This document shows, piece by piece, positions 55,842 to 64,000 of a stretch of DNA of 64,000 bases (position 1 is the first letter of the stretch; the number at the start of each line of letters is the position of its first letter). A program made the translations under genes and the position numbers. The notes under the pieces are model-generated. The model saw only the letters and a program-made list of their open reading frames with translations, had not been told where the DNA came from and made no database searches. The DNA lies in assembly GCF_002220095.1 (NCBI RefSeq), contig NZ_CP022372.1, forward strand, positions 3,816,501 to 3,880,500, given 5' to 3'. This DNA comes from Bosea sp. AS-1 (GTDB lineage Bacteria > Pseudomonadota > Alphaproteobacteria > Rhizobiales > Beijerinckiaceae).

Positions 55842-56339
55842 TCAGAGCGTATGGCCGCGCTTGCGCATCTCCTGCGCGAGGCGGTCGAACAGGTAGTTGC
55901 TGGTCTGGACGCTCCAGGGCTGCAGCACCGGAACGATGTCGTTCATCGCCTCGACGCGCATTTTCGAATAGGTCTGGCCGAGCGGCGACTTGAAGAAATC
56001 GGCGACGCCCTTGAGGTCGGCCTCGGACATCTTCCGGGCGAAGGCCTCTGCCGTCAGCTTCGCCATCTCCTCGGCACGCTTGTCGGCCTCCGGCTTCAGC
56101 TCGGCGACGATCGCGTCCACGTCCTTCTTCAGCTCCGGCCGCGTCGTGATGAGCGACGGCGCGTTGTCCTCGAATTCCTTGTAGATGCCCGTGATGCTCT
56201 GCGTGACGCCGGTCAGGTCCATGACCTCGCGCGCCGCCTGCAGATGGCTCGGAGTCGTTGCCGGAGCCTGCGCGAAAGCGGGAGCGGCGCAGAGCAGCGC
56301 CAGGCCGAGAAACGCGCTGGCGAGAGAATGGCGGACCAT
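55842..56339 (-). CDS. DUF2059 periplasmic protein
   Basis: A 165-residue protein with a signal peptide (MVRHSLASAFLGLALLCAAP) and the helical DUF2059 repeat domain (VMDLTGVTQSITGIYKEFED ... GVADFFKSPLGQTYSKMR). The domain is known from secreted proteobacterial proteins with no defined function. ATG 56339 starts the leader. Confidence 0.85.
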   Translation of the reverse strand: MVRHSLASAFLGLALLCAAPAFAQAPATTPSHLQAAREVMDLTGVTQSITGIYKEFEDNAPSLITTRPELKKDVDAIVAELKPEADKRAEEMAKLTAEAFARKMSEADLKGVADFFKSPLGQTYSKMRVEAMNDIVPVLQPWSVQTSNYLFDRLAQEMRKRGHTL

Positions 56340-56447
56340 CGATTCAAAACCCCTTGTCTTTGAGGAAGCGGCCAGGAGCCCGGCTGCGCCTCCGGCTCCG
56401 CGAGCCGCGTTCATGCGTTCCTTAGCGTGGATCGCACCGGAATGGAA

Positions 56448-57149
56448 TCACTCCACCTGGCCGAGCAGCCGGAGCCCGTCAGCGCCTGCCAAAATGGCCC
56501 CCGAGGCGAGGCCGATGAACAGGCCATGTTCGACCACGCCCGGAACCATGTTCAGAGCCTGAGCCAATAATTCGGGCCGCTCTATGGCACCGAGATGGGC
56601 GTCGAGAATGAAATGCCCGCCATCGGTCACGAGCGTGTCGCCGTCCGGCCGGGTCCGCAAGGTCAGCTTCCCGGCGGCCCCCGACGCTGCGATCGCGGCC
56701 ACAACCGCCCGCCGCGTCGCTTCCAGCCCGAAGGGCACGACCTCGATCGGCAGCGGGAAGCGGCCGAGCGTCGGCACGAGCTTGCCGTCATCGGCGATCA
56801 CGATCATGCGCGCGGAAGCCGCCGCGACGATCTTCTCGCGCAGCAGCGCGGCACCACCGCCCTTGATCAGGCGCAATTGCGGATCGACCTCGTCGGCGCC
56901 GTCGACCGTCAGGTCGAGCGCCGGCGTCTCGTCGAGCGTCGACATCGGGATGTTCAGGGAGAGGGCCTGGGCCTGCGTCGCCTCGGAGGTCGCGACGCAG
57001 ATCACGTCGAGCCCTTCCGCGACGCGACGGCCGAGCAGGTCGACGAAATGCTTGGCGGTCGAGCCCGTTCCGAGGCCGAGCCGCATGCCGGGCCGCACCA
57101 GTTCGAGCGCGCGGGCCGCGGCCTGCCTCTTCAGTTCGTCGGCGTTCAT
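56448..57149 (-). CDS. rpiA: RpiA, ribose-5-phosphate isomerase A
   Basis: A 233-residue type A isomerase converting ribose-5-P and ribulose-5-P. The key blocks are [15 protein letters not shown], the active-site [27 protein letters not shown] (Asp, Lys and Glu residues) and [10 protein letters not shown]. It sits upstream of the DUF2059 gene on the same strand. Confidence 0.96.
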   Translation of the reverse strand: MNADELKRQAAARALELVRPGMRLGLGTGSTAKHFVDLLGRRVAEGLDVICVATSEATQAQALSLNIPMSTLDETPALDLTVDGADEVDPQLRLIKGGGAALLREKIVAAASARMIVIADDGKLVPTLGRFPLPIEVVPFGLEATRRAVVAAIAASGAAGKLTLRTRPDGDTLVTDGGHFILDAHLGAIERPELLAQALNMVPGVVEHGLFIGLASGAILAGADGLRLLGQVE

Positions 57150-57273
57150 GGTTCTACCCGGGCAGTTGGGGGATTGCAGGAGATCAGGCCCATCCGAAGC
57201 GGATAGCGGCGCCGTCCTGCCGTGCCGGAGCCAGAGAGTCCAGCCCTCAGGAGCTGCCCTCCCCGGTCTCGCG

Positions 57274-57660
57274 CTATTTCCCCTGGGGCGTGCACACCGT
57301 CTTGTCGTCGAAGACGTAGCAGATGCTCATCTCGCCGGTGCGCAGATTGACGCGGAAGATGCCGCCTTCCTTCTCGTGGCGGGAGGGCATCAATCCGTAT
57401 TCGCTCGGCGTCTGCGGGCCTGCGCCCTCACCGGCCGGGAAGCAGATGGTGATGCCGACACCACCTTCCTTGAGCTGGAACTGGCAGGCGCCAACCTCGC
57501 CGGTCGCGCGATCGACGCGGTAGACACGGTTGAGGTCGTTCTGCGGCGCCGGCGCGAATTCGAAATTGCCCGCGAGCGCCGGGCCTGCGACGGCGAGCGG
57601 CAGGAAAGACCAGCGCAGGGCGCGCCAGCCGCGCCGCAAACGATCGAGCATCTTCGACAT
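57274..57660 (-). CDS. Small secreted protein, unknown
   Basis: A 128-residue protein with a signal peptide ([18 protein letters not shown]) and a C-terminal domain with Cys in GACQFQ, TICFP, SICYV and VCTPQ, likely disulfide-bonded. ATG 57660 starts the leader. No family recognised. Divergent from gph. Confidence 0.7.
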   Translation of the reverse strand: MSKMLDRLRRGWRALRWSFLPLAVAGPALAGNFEFAPAPQNDLNRVYRVDRATGEVGACQFQLKEGGVGITICFPAGEGAGPQTPSEYGLMPSRHEKEGGIFRVNLRTGEMSICYVFDDKTVCTPQGK

Positions 57661-57832
57661 CACAAGGTTCCCTGCCGCAAGACAAGCGACGAATCGCCGG
57701 CAGGATAGCACCAAGCATCCCGGATTTGAGGCCGGTCTGGCCGGGTTGCGCCCGCCACCCTTGCCAAGCCGCGCCGAAGAACCTTTAAGCGGTCGCATAC
57801 CGCGCGCTTCGGCAGCCAAGGATATCGCGACC

Positions 57833-58522
57833 ATGAGCCTCTCCCCCATCGTCGTCTTCGATCTCGACGGCACCCTGGCCGAGACAGCGCCCGACATCAT
57901 GCGCACGCTGAACGTCATCCTCGAGCGGGAAGGCCTCGCCGCCCTGCCGCTGGAGCGGGCGCGCGAACTGGTCGGCGCCGGCGCGAAGGCACTGATCGAG
58001 CGGGGCTTCAAGGTTTCCGGCCGCCCGCTCGATGCGGAGACGCTGGAGCGGCTGTTCCAGGACTTCCTGGCGATCTATGCGCAGGACGTGGCCTCCAACA
58101 GCTATCTGTTCGACGGCATCCTCGGCGCGATGGATCGCCTGACGGGCGAGGGCTATGCACTCGCCGTCTGCACCAACAAGCCGATCCTGCACACCAGGCT
58201 GATCCTCGATCATTTCGGCATCGCCCAGCGCTTCGCCGCAGTGGCGGGGCGCGACACCTTCCCCTATTTCAAGCCCGACCCGCGGCACCTCACCCTGACC
58301 ATCGAGATGGCGAAGGGCGACCCGAAGCGGGCCGTAATGATCGGCGATTCGCGCACGGACATCGCGACCGCGCGTGCCGCCGGCATTCCGTCGATCTGCG
58401 TGCCTTTCGGCTATACCGATGCGCCGATCGAAACGCTGGAGCCGGATTTCGTCATCCAGCACTTCGACGAGCTGCCGTCCGCCGTCGCCCGCGCGCTCGA
58501 TCCGGTGGCCATCGCGTCCTGA
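57833..58522 (+). CDS. gph: Gph, phosphoglycolate phosphatase (HAD family)
   Basis: A 229-residue HAD hydrolase. Motif I is FDLDGTL with nucleophile Asp10 and Asp12; motif II is CTNKP; motif III/IV is YFKPDPRHL ... MIGDSRTDIATARAAG. This matches the Gph branch that removes phosphate from 2-phosphoglycolate. The tRNA-Val gene follows 53 nt later. Confidence 0.92.
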   Translation: MSLSPIVVFDLDGTLAETAPDIMRTLNVILEREGLAALPLERARELVGAGAKALIERGFKVSGRPLDAETLERLFQDFLAIYAQDVASNSYLFDGILGAMDRLTGEGYALAVCTNKPILHTRLILDHFGIAQRFAAVAGRDTFPYFKPDPRHLTLTIEMAKGDPKRAVMIGDSRTDIATARAAGIPSICVPFGYTDAPIETLEPDFVIQHFDELPSAVARALDPVAIAS

Positions 58523-58575
58523 GTGCAGAACCGTTCTTGACGGCACCCGGCGCGCCGACTAGGAGAGGCCCGTCC

Positions 58576-58650
58576 GGGCGATTAGCTCAGCGGTAGAGCA
58601 CTCCCTTCACACGGGAGGGGTCACAGGTTCGATCCCTGTATCGCCCACCA
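58576..58650 (+). tRNA. tRNA-Val (anticodon CAC)
   Basis: A 75-nt cloverleaf: acceptor GGGCGAT / ATCGCCC, discriminator A at 58647 and CCA at 58648-58650. Anticodon stem CTCCC / GGGAG encloses TTCACAC with anticodon CAC at 58608-58610. The T arm reads AGGTTCGATCCCT. Confidence 0.96.
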
Positions 58651-58721
58651 TTTTCTCCGGACTTTCCTGAAATTTGTTGCAGCGTGCGAATGAGCGCGCG
58701 GCACCGGTTCCCGCGCCCCGG

Positions 58722-59810
58722 TCACATCGCCAGCGGCGCCAGCCTCCGGATGAAGTCGGCCTGGGACTGGCAGCCCGTCTTCGCAAGGACGTTCTTGACC
58801 TGGGAGCGAACGGTCTCGCGCGAAACACGGCGCTCCACCGCGATCTCGTTGATGGAACGGCCATCGAGGATCCGAGTGGCCACGGCGGCCTCGCCACGCG
58901 TCAGATCATAGAGCTCGCAGAGCAGCGAAGCTTCGATCCGCAGCGCCCGGTCCGAGACCGTGACGACCAGCATCGCCTGCGCACGTGAAAAGATGTCGAG
59001 CGCCTGCCGGCGGATCGGCAGCACGTGGATGATGAAGGCCGGGCTGTCGTCCTTGCGCGGAATCGGAATCGAGCGGATGTCGCCGAGCCGGTCCAGAGCC
59101 AGTTCGGACAGAGCCTTCTGGAGCAGCGCATTCGCACGCTCGTCATCGAGGGCGATCCGGTCCCAGGCGCGGATCAGAACCTGTTTCAGAAGCGTCTCGA
59201 AGCCGGGGTTGGTGGCCATGACGTTGCCGCGGGCGCCGACCAGCGCGGCGGGCGATCCCGCCCGCTCGAAGGAATCGAGGCTGGCCTGGGCACGCTGCAT
59301 CTGGAGCTTGGAAGCCAGGACCGCCGCCCTGGCCAGATGCGGACGGTTGCTGTCGAGGACCTCAACCTCCCGCCGGGCGACGGGGCCGAGATCGAATTTG
59401 CGTTCCAGCGTGAAGACGATGTTGTCGCCCGACGAGGAACGGACATGCGTCGCCGTTCCCCAGCCATAGCCCTCCGGATAGAGGAAATCTCGATACATGG
59501 CGGTATCGGCGAGAGCTTCGTCCTGGAAGAGATCGTGATCCGTGACGAAGCCGGTGCCTCCATGCGCCAGCAACCCGGCCATGCGGGCATTCCGGTTCAT
59601 CCAGCCCTGTTCCATGAAGCGCTCGAAAACCGGCGCGAACTCCTTGCAAGCCACCCAGTTGGTGCCCTGATTGGAATGGGCGAACAGGAGCCCACCGGTA
59701 CAGCCCGCGATCTGGGCGAGCCGTGCGATCGCCGTCGGCCACACCTCAGGCACCGCCGCAGCCTCGTAGAGCATGGCCACGGCATCGCCGAACTCATTCG
59801 TATCCAACAT
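58722..59810 (-). CDS. LuxR-type transcriptional regulator with unknown N-terminal sensor region
   Basis: A 362-residue protein. The C-terminal ~65 residues are a LuxR/GerE helix-turn-helix (LTRGEAAVATRILDGRSINE then RRVSRETVRSQVKNVLAKTG). The first ~290 residues lack an obvious response-regulator Asp pocket or autoinducer-binding motif and may be a PAS- or GAF-like sensor. It is not beside a LuxI gene. Start ATG 59810. Confidence 0.88.
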   Translation of the reverse strand: MLDTNEFGDAVAMLYEAAAVPEVWPTAIARLAQIAGCTGGLLFAHSNQGTNWVACKEFAPVFERFMEQGWMNRNARMAGLLAHGGTGFVTDHDLFQDEALADTAMYRDFLYPEGYGWGTATHVRSSSGDNIVFTLERKFDLGPVARREVEVLDSNRPHLARAAVLASKLQMQRAQASLDSFERAGSPAALVGARGNVMATNPGFETLLKQVLIRAWDRIALDDERANALLQKALSELALDRLGDIRSIPIPRKDDSPAFIIHVLPIRRQALDIFSRAQAMLVVTVSDRALRIEASLLCELYDLTRGEAAVATRILDGRSINEIAVERRVSRETVRSQVKNVLAKTGCQSQADFIRRLAPLAM

Positions 59811-60009
59811 GAAATCGCCCCAACCCGCTCCTCGCTGATGCGGCACTGCGGAACGTTCGTCAATCGCCGTCGGCCAGGCGGGACATCTGTCGGCCGTCAC
59901 CCTGCCGGGGGATGCGCCGCCACGGCCGGTTTGAGCAGGTGACAACGCAGCCGGCTGGGCCGGGATGCGTCAAGGCCAACCTGATCGCCCGGATCGCCGA
60001 CCACTCGCA

Positions 60010-60735
60010 ATGGATCTTCGTTTTGCCCTGCGCCGCAGCGTCCTGAAACGACGCATGTTGATCGCATTGGCCGCAACTGCGTTGGCTGCTGCCGGCCTCA
60101 TCGCCTATCGAAGCACCGGCAAGGCTCCCTCGGCGAAAGCCATCGCCGCGGCGGCCCTTCCGGCGATGGCCGCGGAGCTGGCGCGGGCTCCGAGCGGTTT
60201 CGTGCTGCTCGCCGGGGATTCGCACGCCGCCGCGCTGCACCTGCCCTGCAATAGCGTGAACGTCGCGGTGAAGGGCCTCAAGGCCCATGACGTCCGATCT
60301 CAGCTGTCGAGACTGCCGATACCGACCGAACCTTCGCGCGTCCTCCTCGTCGTCGGCAGCAACGACATTCTCCGCAAGCACGAGCCGTTGCGACGGGTCG
60401 ACGACTGGGCCGCCGAGATGCAGCGAACGATCGCGCTGTTTCGCCAGGTCGTGGTGACGGCGATCCCGCCGCTCGGCGGCGAAGCGATCGGGCAGTTCGA
60501 TCCGGAGGCCGTCCGCATCTATTCGCAGCGCCTGAAGGCCATGTGCTCGTCCGGTGGCTGCCTCTATGTCGACCCATGGCGGGCGCTCAGGAGCAAGCTC
60601 TTCGGCGAGGCGAGGAGCAGTGTCATGGCCGATGGGCTGCACCCTGCCGACTACAGCGCCCCGGCACACGAACTCGCCGAGATCCTGTGTTCGAAACCCG
60701 CGCCTGAAGGCGTCGAGTCCGTGATGGCCGATTGA
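60010..60735 (+). CDS. SGNH/GDSL-type hydrolase-like protein
   Basis: A 241-residue membrane-anchored protein (hydrophobic segment about 16-33). SGNH blocks are visible: GDSH with Ser71, GSND with Asn118, and DGLH with Asp208/His211, the usual catalytic set. Family members are esterases or O-acyl transferases. It is convergent with another SGNH-like gene, and a LuxR gene is divergent. Confidence 0.75.
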   Translation: MDLRFALRRSVLKRRMLIALAATALAAAGLIAYRSTGKAPSAKAIAAAALPAMAAELARAPSGFVLLAGDSHAAALHLPCNSVNVAVKGLKAHDVRSQLSRLPIPTEPSRVLLVVGSNDILRKHEPLRRVDDWAAEMQRTIALFRQVVVTAIPPLGGEAIGQFDPEAVRIYSQRLKAMCSSGGCLYVDPWRALRSKLFGEARSSVMADGLHPADYSAPAHELAEILCSKPAPEGVESVMAD

Positions 60736-60758
60736 GCTTCGCCCCCAGAGCGACAGGT

Positions 60759-61823
60759 CTATCGCATGACGCGCGCTGCGCCGTCGGGCAGGGCTGCGTC
60801 GCCTTTCGCGACACCGACGAGTTCTTCCTCGACGCGCTGCGCGATCGGCAGGCGGAAGTGGAGATTGTCCCAGTAATTGGCGTCCTGCGTCGTCACCGGC
60901 GAAGCATGGGCATAATCCACCATGGTCGCACCATAACGCCGGGCCGCCGCGGCAATCCCAGCCTTGCAAGCGGCATAGCGCTGGCCGGCAACGCTCCCCT
61001 CGCGCGGGAAGGCGGCAACATGCGAGGGCGGCATGACCAGCATCAGGCGCGTCGATTTCGGGTAGGCGGCGAGCGCCTCGTCGAGCCAGCCCAGGGCCGG
61101 GAAACGCCAGCCCGCTCGCTCGGCCGGCGGCACCGGCATCGGCGGCAAGGGCGACAGGTCCAGCGGTACGCCGCCATTGTTCTCGTAGATGTGGCCGCGA
61201 GCGCGAGCGAGATCGTAGCTCGCCTCGGGCGGAGTGAAGACCTCGTAGCCGTCGCCGCGGATGCGCTCGGGACCGAGTCCCAGGCGATACGCGAACAACC
61301 GGCTGGCGATCTCGAGATTGGTCAGGTTCATCAGCTTCAGCCAGTCGAACCAGCGCACTTCGCGGGAAAACCAGGCCGGCACCGGTCGCGGCGTCAGGCG
61401 CTTGGCCGGGTCGGTGGCGTCGGCCTCGCACCAGTTCGTGTCGAGCCCCCAGATCAGCCAGCGCGGCGCCGGCGTGTGCTCGCGGAAGAGCCGCACGGTC
61501 TGGGTCTGCTCCCAGGGCGTAGCGGCGTTCATGGCGAGGTTGACGAAGCGAGCGCCGAGATCGCGGGACAGCGCCTGGGGATCGATCAAGCGCATGGTGG
61601 ACGAGCCGACCACAGCCGCGTCGAAGGCGCCCGAGCGGACCAGCTGCGGGTACATGTAGCGCTGGTTGATATCCATGATCGGCCGGGCCGACTGCCCAGC
61701 CTGAACGCGCATGCCGAAAGGATCGAGCGCCGCGACGAAGGCGAAGAGCAGCCCGGCGAAGACCAGCGCCGCCAGCAGGAACCATCGCGACCAGGCAATC
61801 CAGGCTTTCGCCATATCGGGCAT
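60759..61823 (-). CDS. Membrane-anchored SGNH-like protein, unknown
   Basis: A 354-residue protein with an N-terminal membrane anchor (about 13-33) and a long extracytoplasmic domain. VVGSSTMRL (71-79) resembles an SGNH block I and DNLHFRLP (325-332) a block V. Related architectures work in O-acetylation or acyl transfer of surface polymers, but no partner MBOAT acyltransferase is nearby. Function is tentative. Confidence 0.7.
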   Translation of the reverse strand: MPDMAKAWIAWSRWFLLAALVFAGLLFAFVAALDPFGMRVQAGQSARPIMDINQRYMYPQLVRSGAFDAAVVGSSTMRLIDPQALSRDLGARFVNLAMNAATPWEQTQTVRLFREHTPAPRWLIWGLDTNWCEADATDPAKRLTPRPVPAWFSREVRWFDWLKLMNLTNLEIASRLFAYRLGLGPERIRGDGYEVFTPPEASYDLARARGHIYENNGGVPLDLSPLPPMPVPPAERAGWRFPALGWLDEALAAYPKSTRLMLVMPPSHVAAFPREGSVAGQRYAACKAGIAAAARRYGATMVDYAHASPVTTQDANYWDNLHFRLPIAQRVEEELVGVAKGDAALPDGAARVMR

Positions 61824-61950
61824 TCTGCTCCTCGCCGGGCGACCGCCGGGCCGGCCGCGTCAGCCGCGTCTTCGCACAGGCAGACCCCGCAGAACAACCG
61901 CATGCGTGTCACGGCTGGCTGCGACAAGCGGGACATGCGAGAAGCCAGCG

Positions 61951-62877
61951 ATGCCTCGGAAGCCTTCCCGCCTGCCCTGCCCGGTCGGACTCCTCGCCGC
62001 GCTGCTGCTCGCGGCAGCGCTGTCCGCTTTCGCGCCGGCCGCTGCCGAGGAGGTCGCCACGCCCTCCTCCGGCATCGAGGATGCGCTCTGCCGGCTGATC
62101 GACGACGCGGCGCGGACGCATTCCGTCCCAGCCGCCTTCCTGACGCGGCTGATCTTCCAGGAATCGAGCTTCCGGCCCGGCGTCACCAGCCCGGCCGGCG
62201 CGCAGGGCGTCGCGCAGTTCATGCCCGGCACGGCCCGCGAGCGCGGGCTCATCGACCCCTTCGACCCCGAGCAGGCCGTCCCGAAGGCCGCCCATTTCCT
62301 GGCGGAGCTGCATGACCGCTTCGGCAATTGGGGGCTGGCGGCCGCCGGCTACAATGGCGGGCCGAACCGGGTCGCGGCCTGGCTCGCCGCCCGGAAGGCG
62401 AAGCAGAGCCGTTTCCTGCCCTTCGAGACCGAGAACTACGTCCTCGCCGTCACCGGCCACTCCGTCGAGGATTGGGCGGAGGATGCGGAGAACACCGCCA
62501 ATGGCGACGGGCGCTCGCCGCCTCCGCTGGCGGTGACGTCCGATCCGCAAGCGACCTGTGCGCCGACCCTCGTCGCGATCCGCCGGGCGCGGCCTGCCCT
62601 TCCCGCCATCGCGGAAGCACCCTTTGCGCCCTGGGGCGTGCAGCTTGCCGGCAATTTCTCGAAGGCGCGGGCGCTCGCTTCCTTCCGGCGCGCCGGCGCG
62701 CGCCATCGCGGCATCATCGGCAACCTGCAGCCGATGGTGATCGGCACGAGGCTGCGAAGCCGCGGCACGCGGGCGTTCTACCGGGTCCGTCTGCCGGCCG
62801 CGACGCGGGCCGAAGCCACCGCGCTGTGCCGCCGCATCCAGGCCGACCGGGGCGCCTGCGTCGTGCTGAGAAGCTGA
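61951..62877 (+). CDS. Soluble lytic transglycosylase with C-terminal SPOR-like domain
   Basis: A 308-residue envelope enzyme. A signal peptide (about 1-32) is followed by an SLT domain with catalytic Glu71 in QESSFRP, GAQGVAQFMPGTA and AAGYNGG. The C-terminal ~75 residues (WGVQLAGNFSKARAL ... YRVRL ... CRRIQADRGACVVL) fit a SPOR domain that binds denuded peptidoglycan at the septum. It should cleave glycan strands during growth or division. Confidence 0.9.
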   Translation: MPRKPSRLPCPVGLLAALLLAAALSAFAPAAAEEVATPSSGIEDALCRLIDDAARTHSVPAAFLTRLIFQESSFRPGVTSPAGAQGVAQFMPGTARERGLIDPFDPEQAVPKAAHFLAELHDRFGNWGLAAAGYNGGPNRVAAWLAARKAKQSRFLPFETENYVLAVTGHSVEDWAEDAENTANGDGRSPPPLAVTSDPQATCAPTLVAIRRARPALPAIAEAPFAPWGVQLAGNFSKARALASFRRAGARHRGIIGNLQPMVIGTRLRSRGTRAFYRVRLPAATRAEATALCRRIQADRGACVVLRS

Positions 62878-63067
62878 GCCGGCACCCCTTGCAACCGGCG
62901 GCAATGTTGCAGGGGCGCAACGGGCCAAAGCAAAGCTCGGCCGCTCTCATCGATGTGATGGCGGCGCAATTGCACGGCCCAAATGAGTCTGACAGGACAT
63001 TGAGGAGACGTTGACTTTTCCATGTCAACTTCGTGCCCAGCGCCACCGATCGTCCGAGGTCCTTCCG

Positions 63068-63646
63068 ATGCTCCGTCCTACCCGTCTGGCCGTGCTTGCC
63101 GGCCTTGGCCTGCTCGCTCTGGGCACTGCCGCCCGCGCCGAAATCGATCCGCTCACGCGCCAGCCGCTGGTCCAGTATGTCGACCCGGCGAAGGCCCAGG
63201 CCACCGCCATCCCGCGCGAAGTCGTCGAGTACCAGACCAGGCAGCGGCCGGGCACCATCGTCATCAACACCACCGAACGGCGCCTCTATTTCGTGCTGCC
63301 GGACGGCAAGGCCGTGCGCTACGGCGTCGGCGTCGGTCGCCCCGGCTTCGACTGGGCCGGCGCCCATTCCATCACCCGCAAGGCCGAATGGCCTGGCTGG
63401 ACGCCGCCGGCTTCGATGCTGAAGCGCCGCCCCGACCTGCCGCGCCACATGGCCGGCGGTCCGGACAACCCGCTCGGGGCGCGGGCCCTCTATCTCGGCT
63501 CGACCCTTTACCGCATCCACGGCTCGAACGAGCCGGAGACGATCGGCCAGGCTGTCTCCTCGGGCTGCATCCGCATGCTGAACGAGGACGTGATCGATCT
63601 CTACGAGCGCGCCAAGGTTGGCACCCGCGTGGTCGTCGCGCGCTGA
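63068..63646 (+). CDS. L,D-transpeptidase (YkuD family)
   Basis: A 192-residue exported enzyme with a signal peptide (MLRPTRLAVLAGLGLLALG) and the YkuD catalytic motif: His151 (HGSNEPETIG) and SSGCIRM with Cys167 and Arg169. It makes 3-3 cross-links in peptidoglycan or anchors proteins. It follows a lytic transglycosylase on the same strand, 190 nt away. Confidence 0.93.
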   Translation: MLRPTRLAVLAGLGLLALGTAARAEIDPLTRQPLVQYVDPAKAQATAIPREVVEYQTRQRPGTIVINTTERRLYFVLPDGKAVRYGVGVGRPGFDWAGAHSITRKAEWPGWTPPASMLKRRPDLPRHMAGGPDNPLGARALYLGSTLYRIHGSNEPETIGQAVSSGCIRMLNEDVIDLYERAKVGTRVVVAR

Positions 63647-64000
63647 GCGGCGCCAACGGCAGAGATTTCAAAGGCCGGCGGCGACGCCGGCCTTTTTCTT
63701 TGGAGGCGTGCGCCTGGCGGCTCGCGCACACAAGCTTTCGGCCGCCCGCGTTGCCGCGTTCGTCCGGGATGAGGGGCAGCGGAGCGCCGCGAGGCGCAGG
63801 TTGTATCGGGCCGCGTCCATTGAGCCAGGACGCGGCGCGGAAGGATTGAGCCACCTTCCGCACGCCCCGTGGCGCTCCGCCTTCGGCGATTTTCAGACTC
63901 CGAGCCGCGCTTATAAGGGCGGGCGGGCCAGCCATGCCGTCCTGCGGCCTCAACGCCCCAAAGGGTGCGCCACACCGCGGTGTCGGACAGGGCCGCTTCC
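63647..64000. other. Intergenic tail with terminator
   Basis: The last 354 bases hold the terminator at 63670-63697 and a stem of CCGCGTCC (63811-63818) with GGACGCGG (63828-63835). Frames here look non-coding. The next gene is beyond the window. Confidence 0.5.
63670..63697 (+). terminator. Rho-independent terminator after the YkuD gene
   Basis: Arms AAAGGCCGGCG and CGCCGGCCTTT (11 bp) flank GCGA and are followed by further T residues. It should end the L,D-transpeptidase transcript. Confidence 0.85.

Noticed and set aside
58722..59810. Quorum-sensing LuxR regulator
   Set aside because: No LuxI neighbour and no recognisable autoinducer-binding domain; only the DNA-binding domain is clear.
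59860..61785. 641-codon minus-strand open frame over the SGNH genes
   Set aside because: Shadow frame without signal peptide, domain or ribosome site; its partial overlap with known genes is better explained by frame bias.

Overview
The window is about 64 kb of high-GC DNA coding densely on both strands. It looks like the chromosome of a free-living alphaproteobacterium of the order Hyphomicrobiales, probably close to Bosea. The reasons are the adjacent psd-pssA pair, a class II DAHP synthase, DUF2865 and CreA envelope proteins, a GltX with a GLSKR loop, maf/yacG, many Tat-exported ABC, TRAP and TTT binding proteins, and FCD-type GntR regulators. No phage, transposase, integrase, rRNA operon or CRISPR array is visible. 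The genus is an inference from gene content; there is no rRNA in the window.

Layout. 1-3.2 kb is a selenocysteine block: the 3' part of selB, whose reading frame runs straight through the tRNA-Sec gene selC, then a small unknown gene, then selD on the other strand. 3.3-6.8 kb holds a transglutaminase-like/thioredoxin-like pair, small unknown proteins, tRNA-Phe and a Gly/Tyr/Arg/Pro-repeat secreted protein. 7.1-19.8 kb is a catabolic/transport island. A same-strand run (peptide-type binding protein and two permeases, a creatininase-family hydrolase, a complete polyamine-type ABC transporter, an RraA-family protein and a D-2-hydroxyacid dehydrogenase) is flanked by two GntR regulators and an MFS transporter. 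19.8-25.6 kb has small proteins, yacG-SDR-maf, a phasin-like protein and the phosphatidylethanolamine genes psd-pssA. 25.7-31.4 kb has an Atm1-type exporter and cysS / 36-codon gene / cimA joined by ATGA overlaps. 31.7-39.6 kb is mixed: CreA, GNAT, membrane proteins, DinB, an FAH-family hydrolase, an orphan TRAP binding protein, CHAD, MarR and purC.

39.8-51.3 kb contains a DUF2865 protein, an MHS-family permease, gltX, a Rieske oxygenase, a beta-barrel porin-like protein, class II aroG with a possible upstream mini-ORF, a methyltransferase in locally AT-rich DNA, and an O-antigen-ligase-like gene overlapping a glutathione-reductase-like gene. 51.4-54.5 kb is a complete tripartite tricarboxylate transporter (tctCBA). 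54.6-64 kb holds an SDR reductase, a DUF2059 protein, rpiA, gph, tRNA-Val, a LuxR-type regulator, two SGNH-like proteins, a lytic transglycosylase with a SPOR-like tail and a YkuD transpeptidase, so this end is rich in envelope functions.

The least ordinary features are the complete nesting of selC inside the selB reading frame, a 36-codon gene sharing ATGA junctions with both cysS and cimA, several near-perfect palindromes beside regulators or start codons, and a peptide-type ABC cluster without ATPase genes. No obvious new multi-gene defence or mobile system was found.
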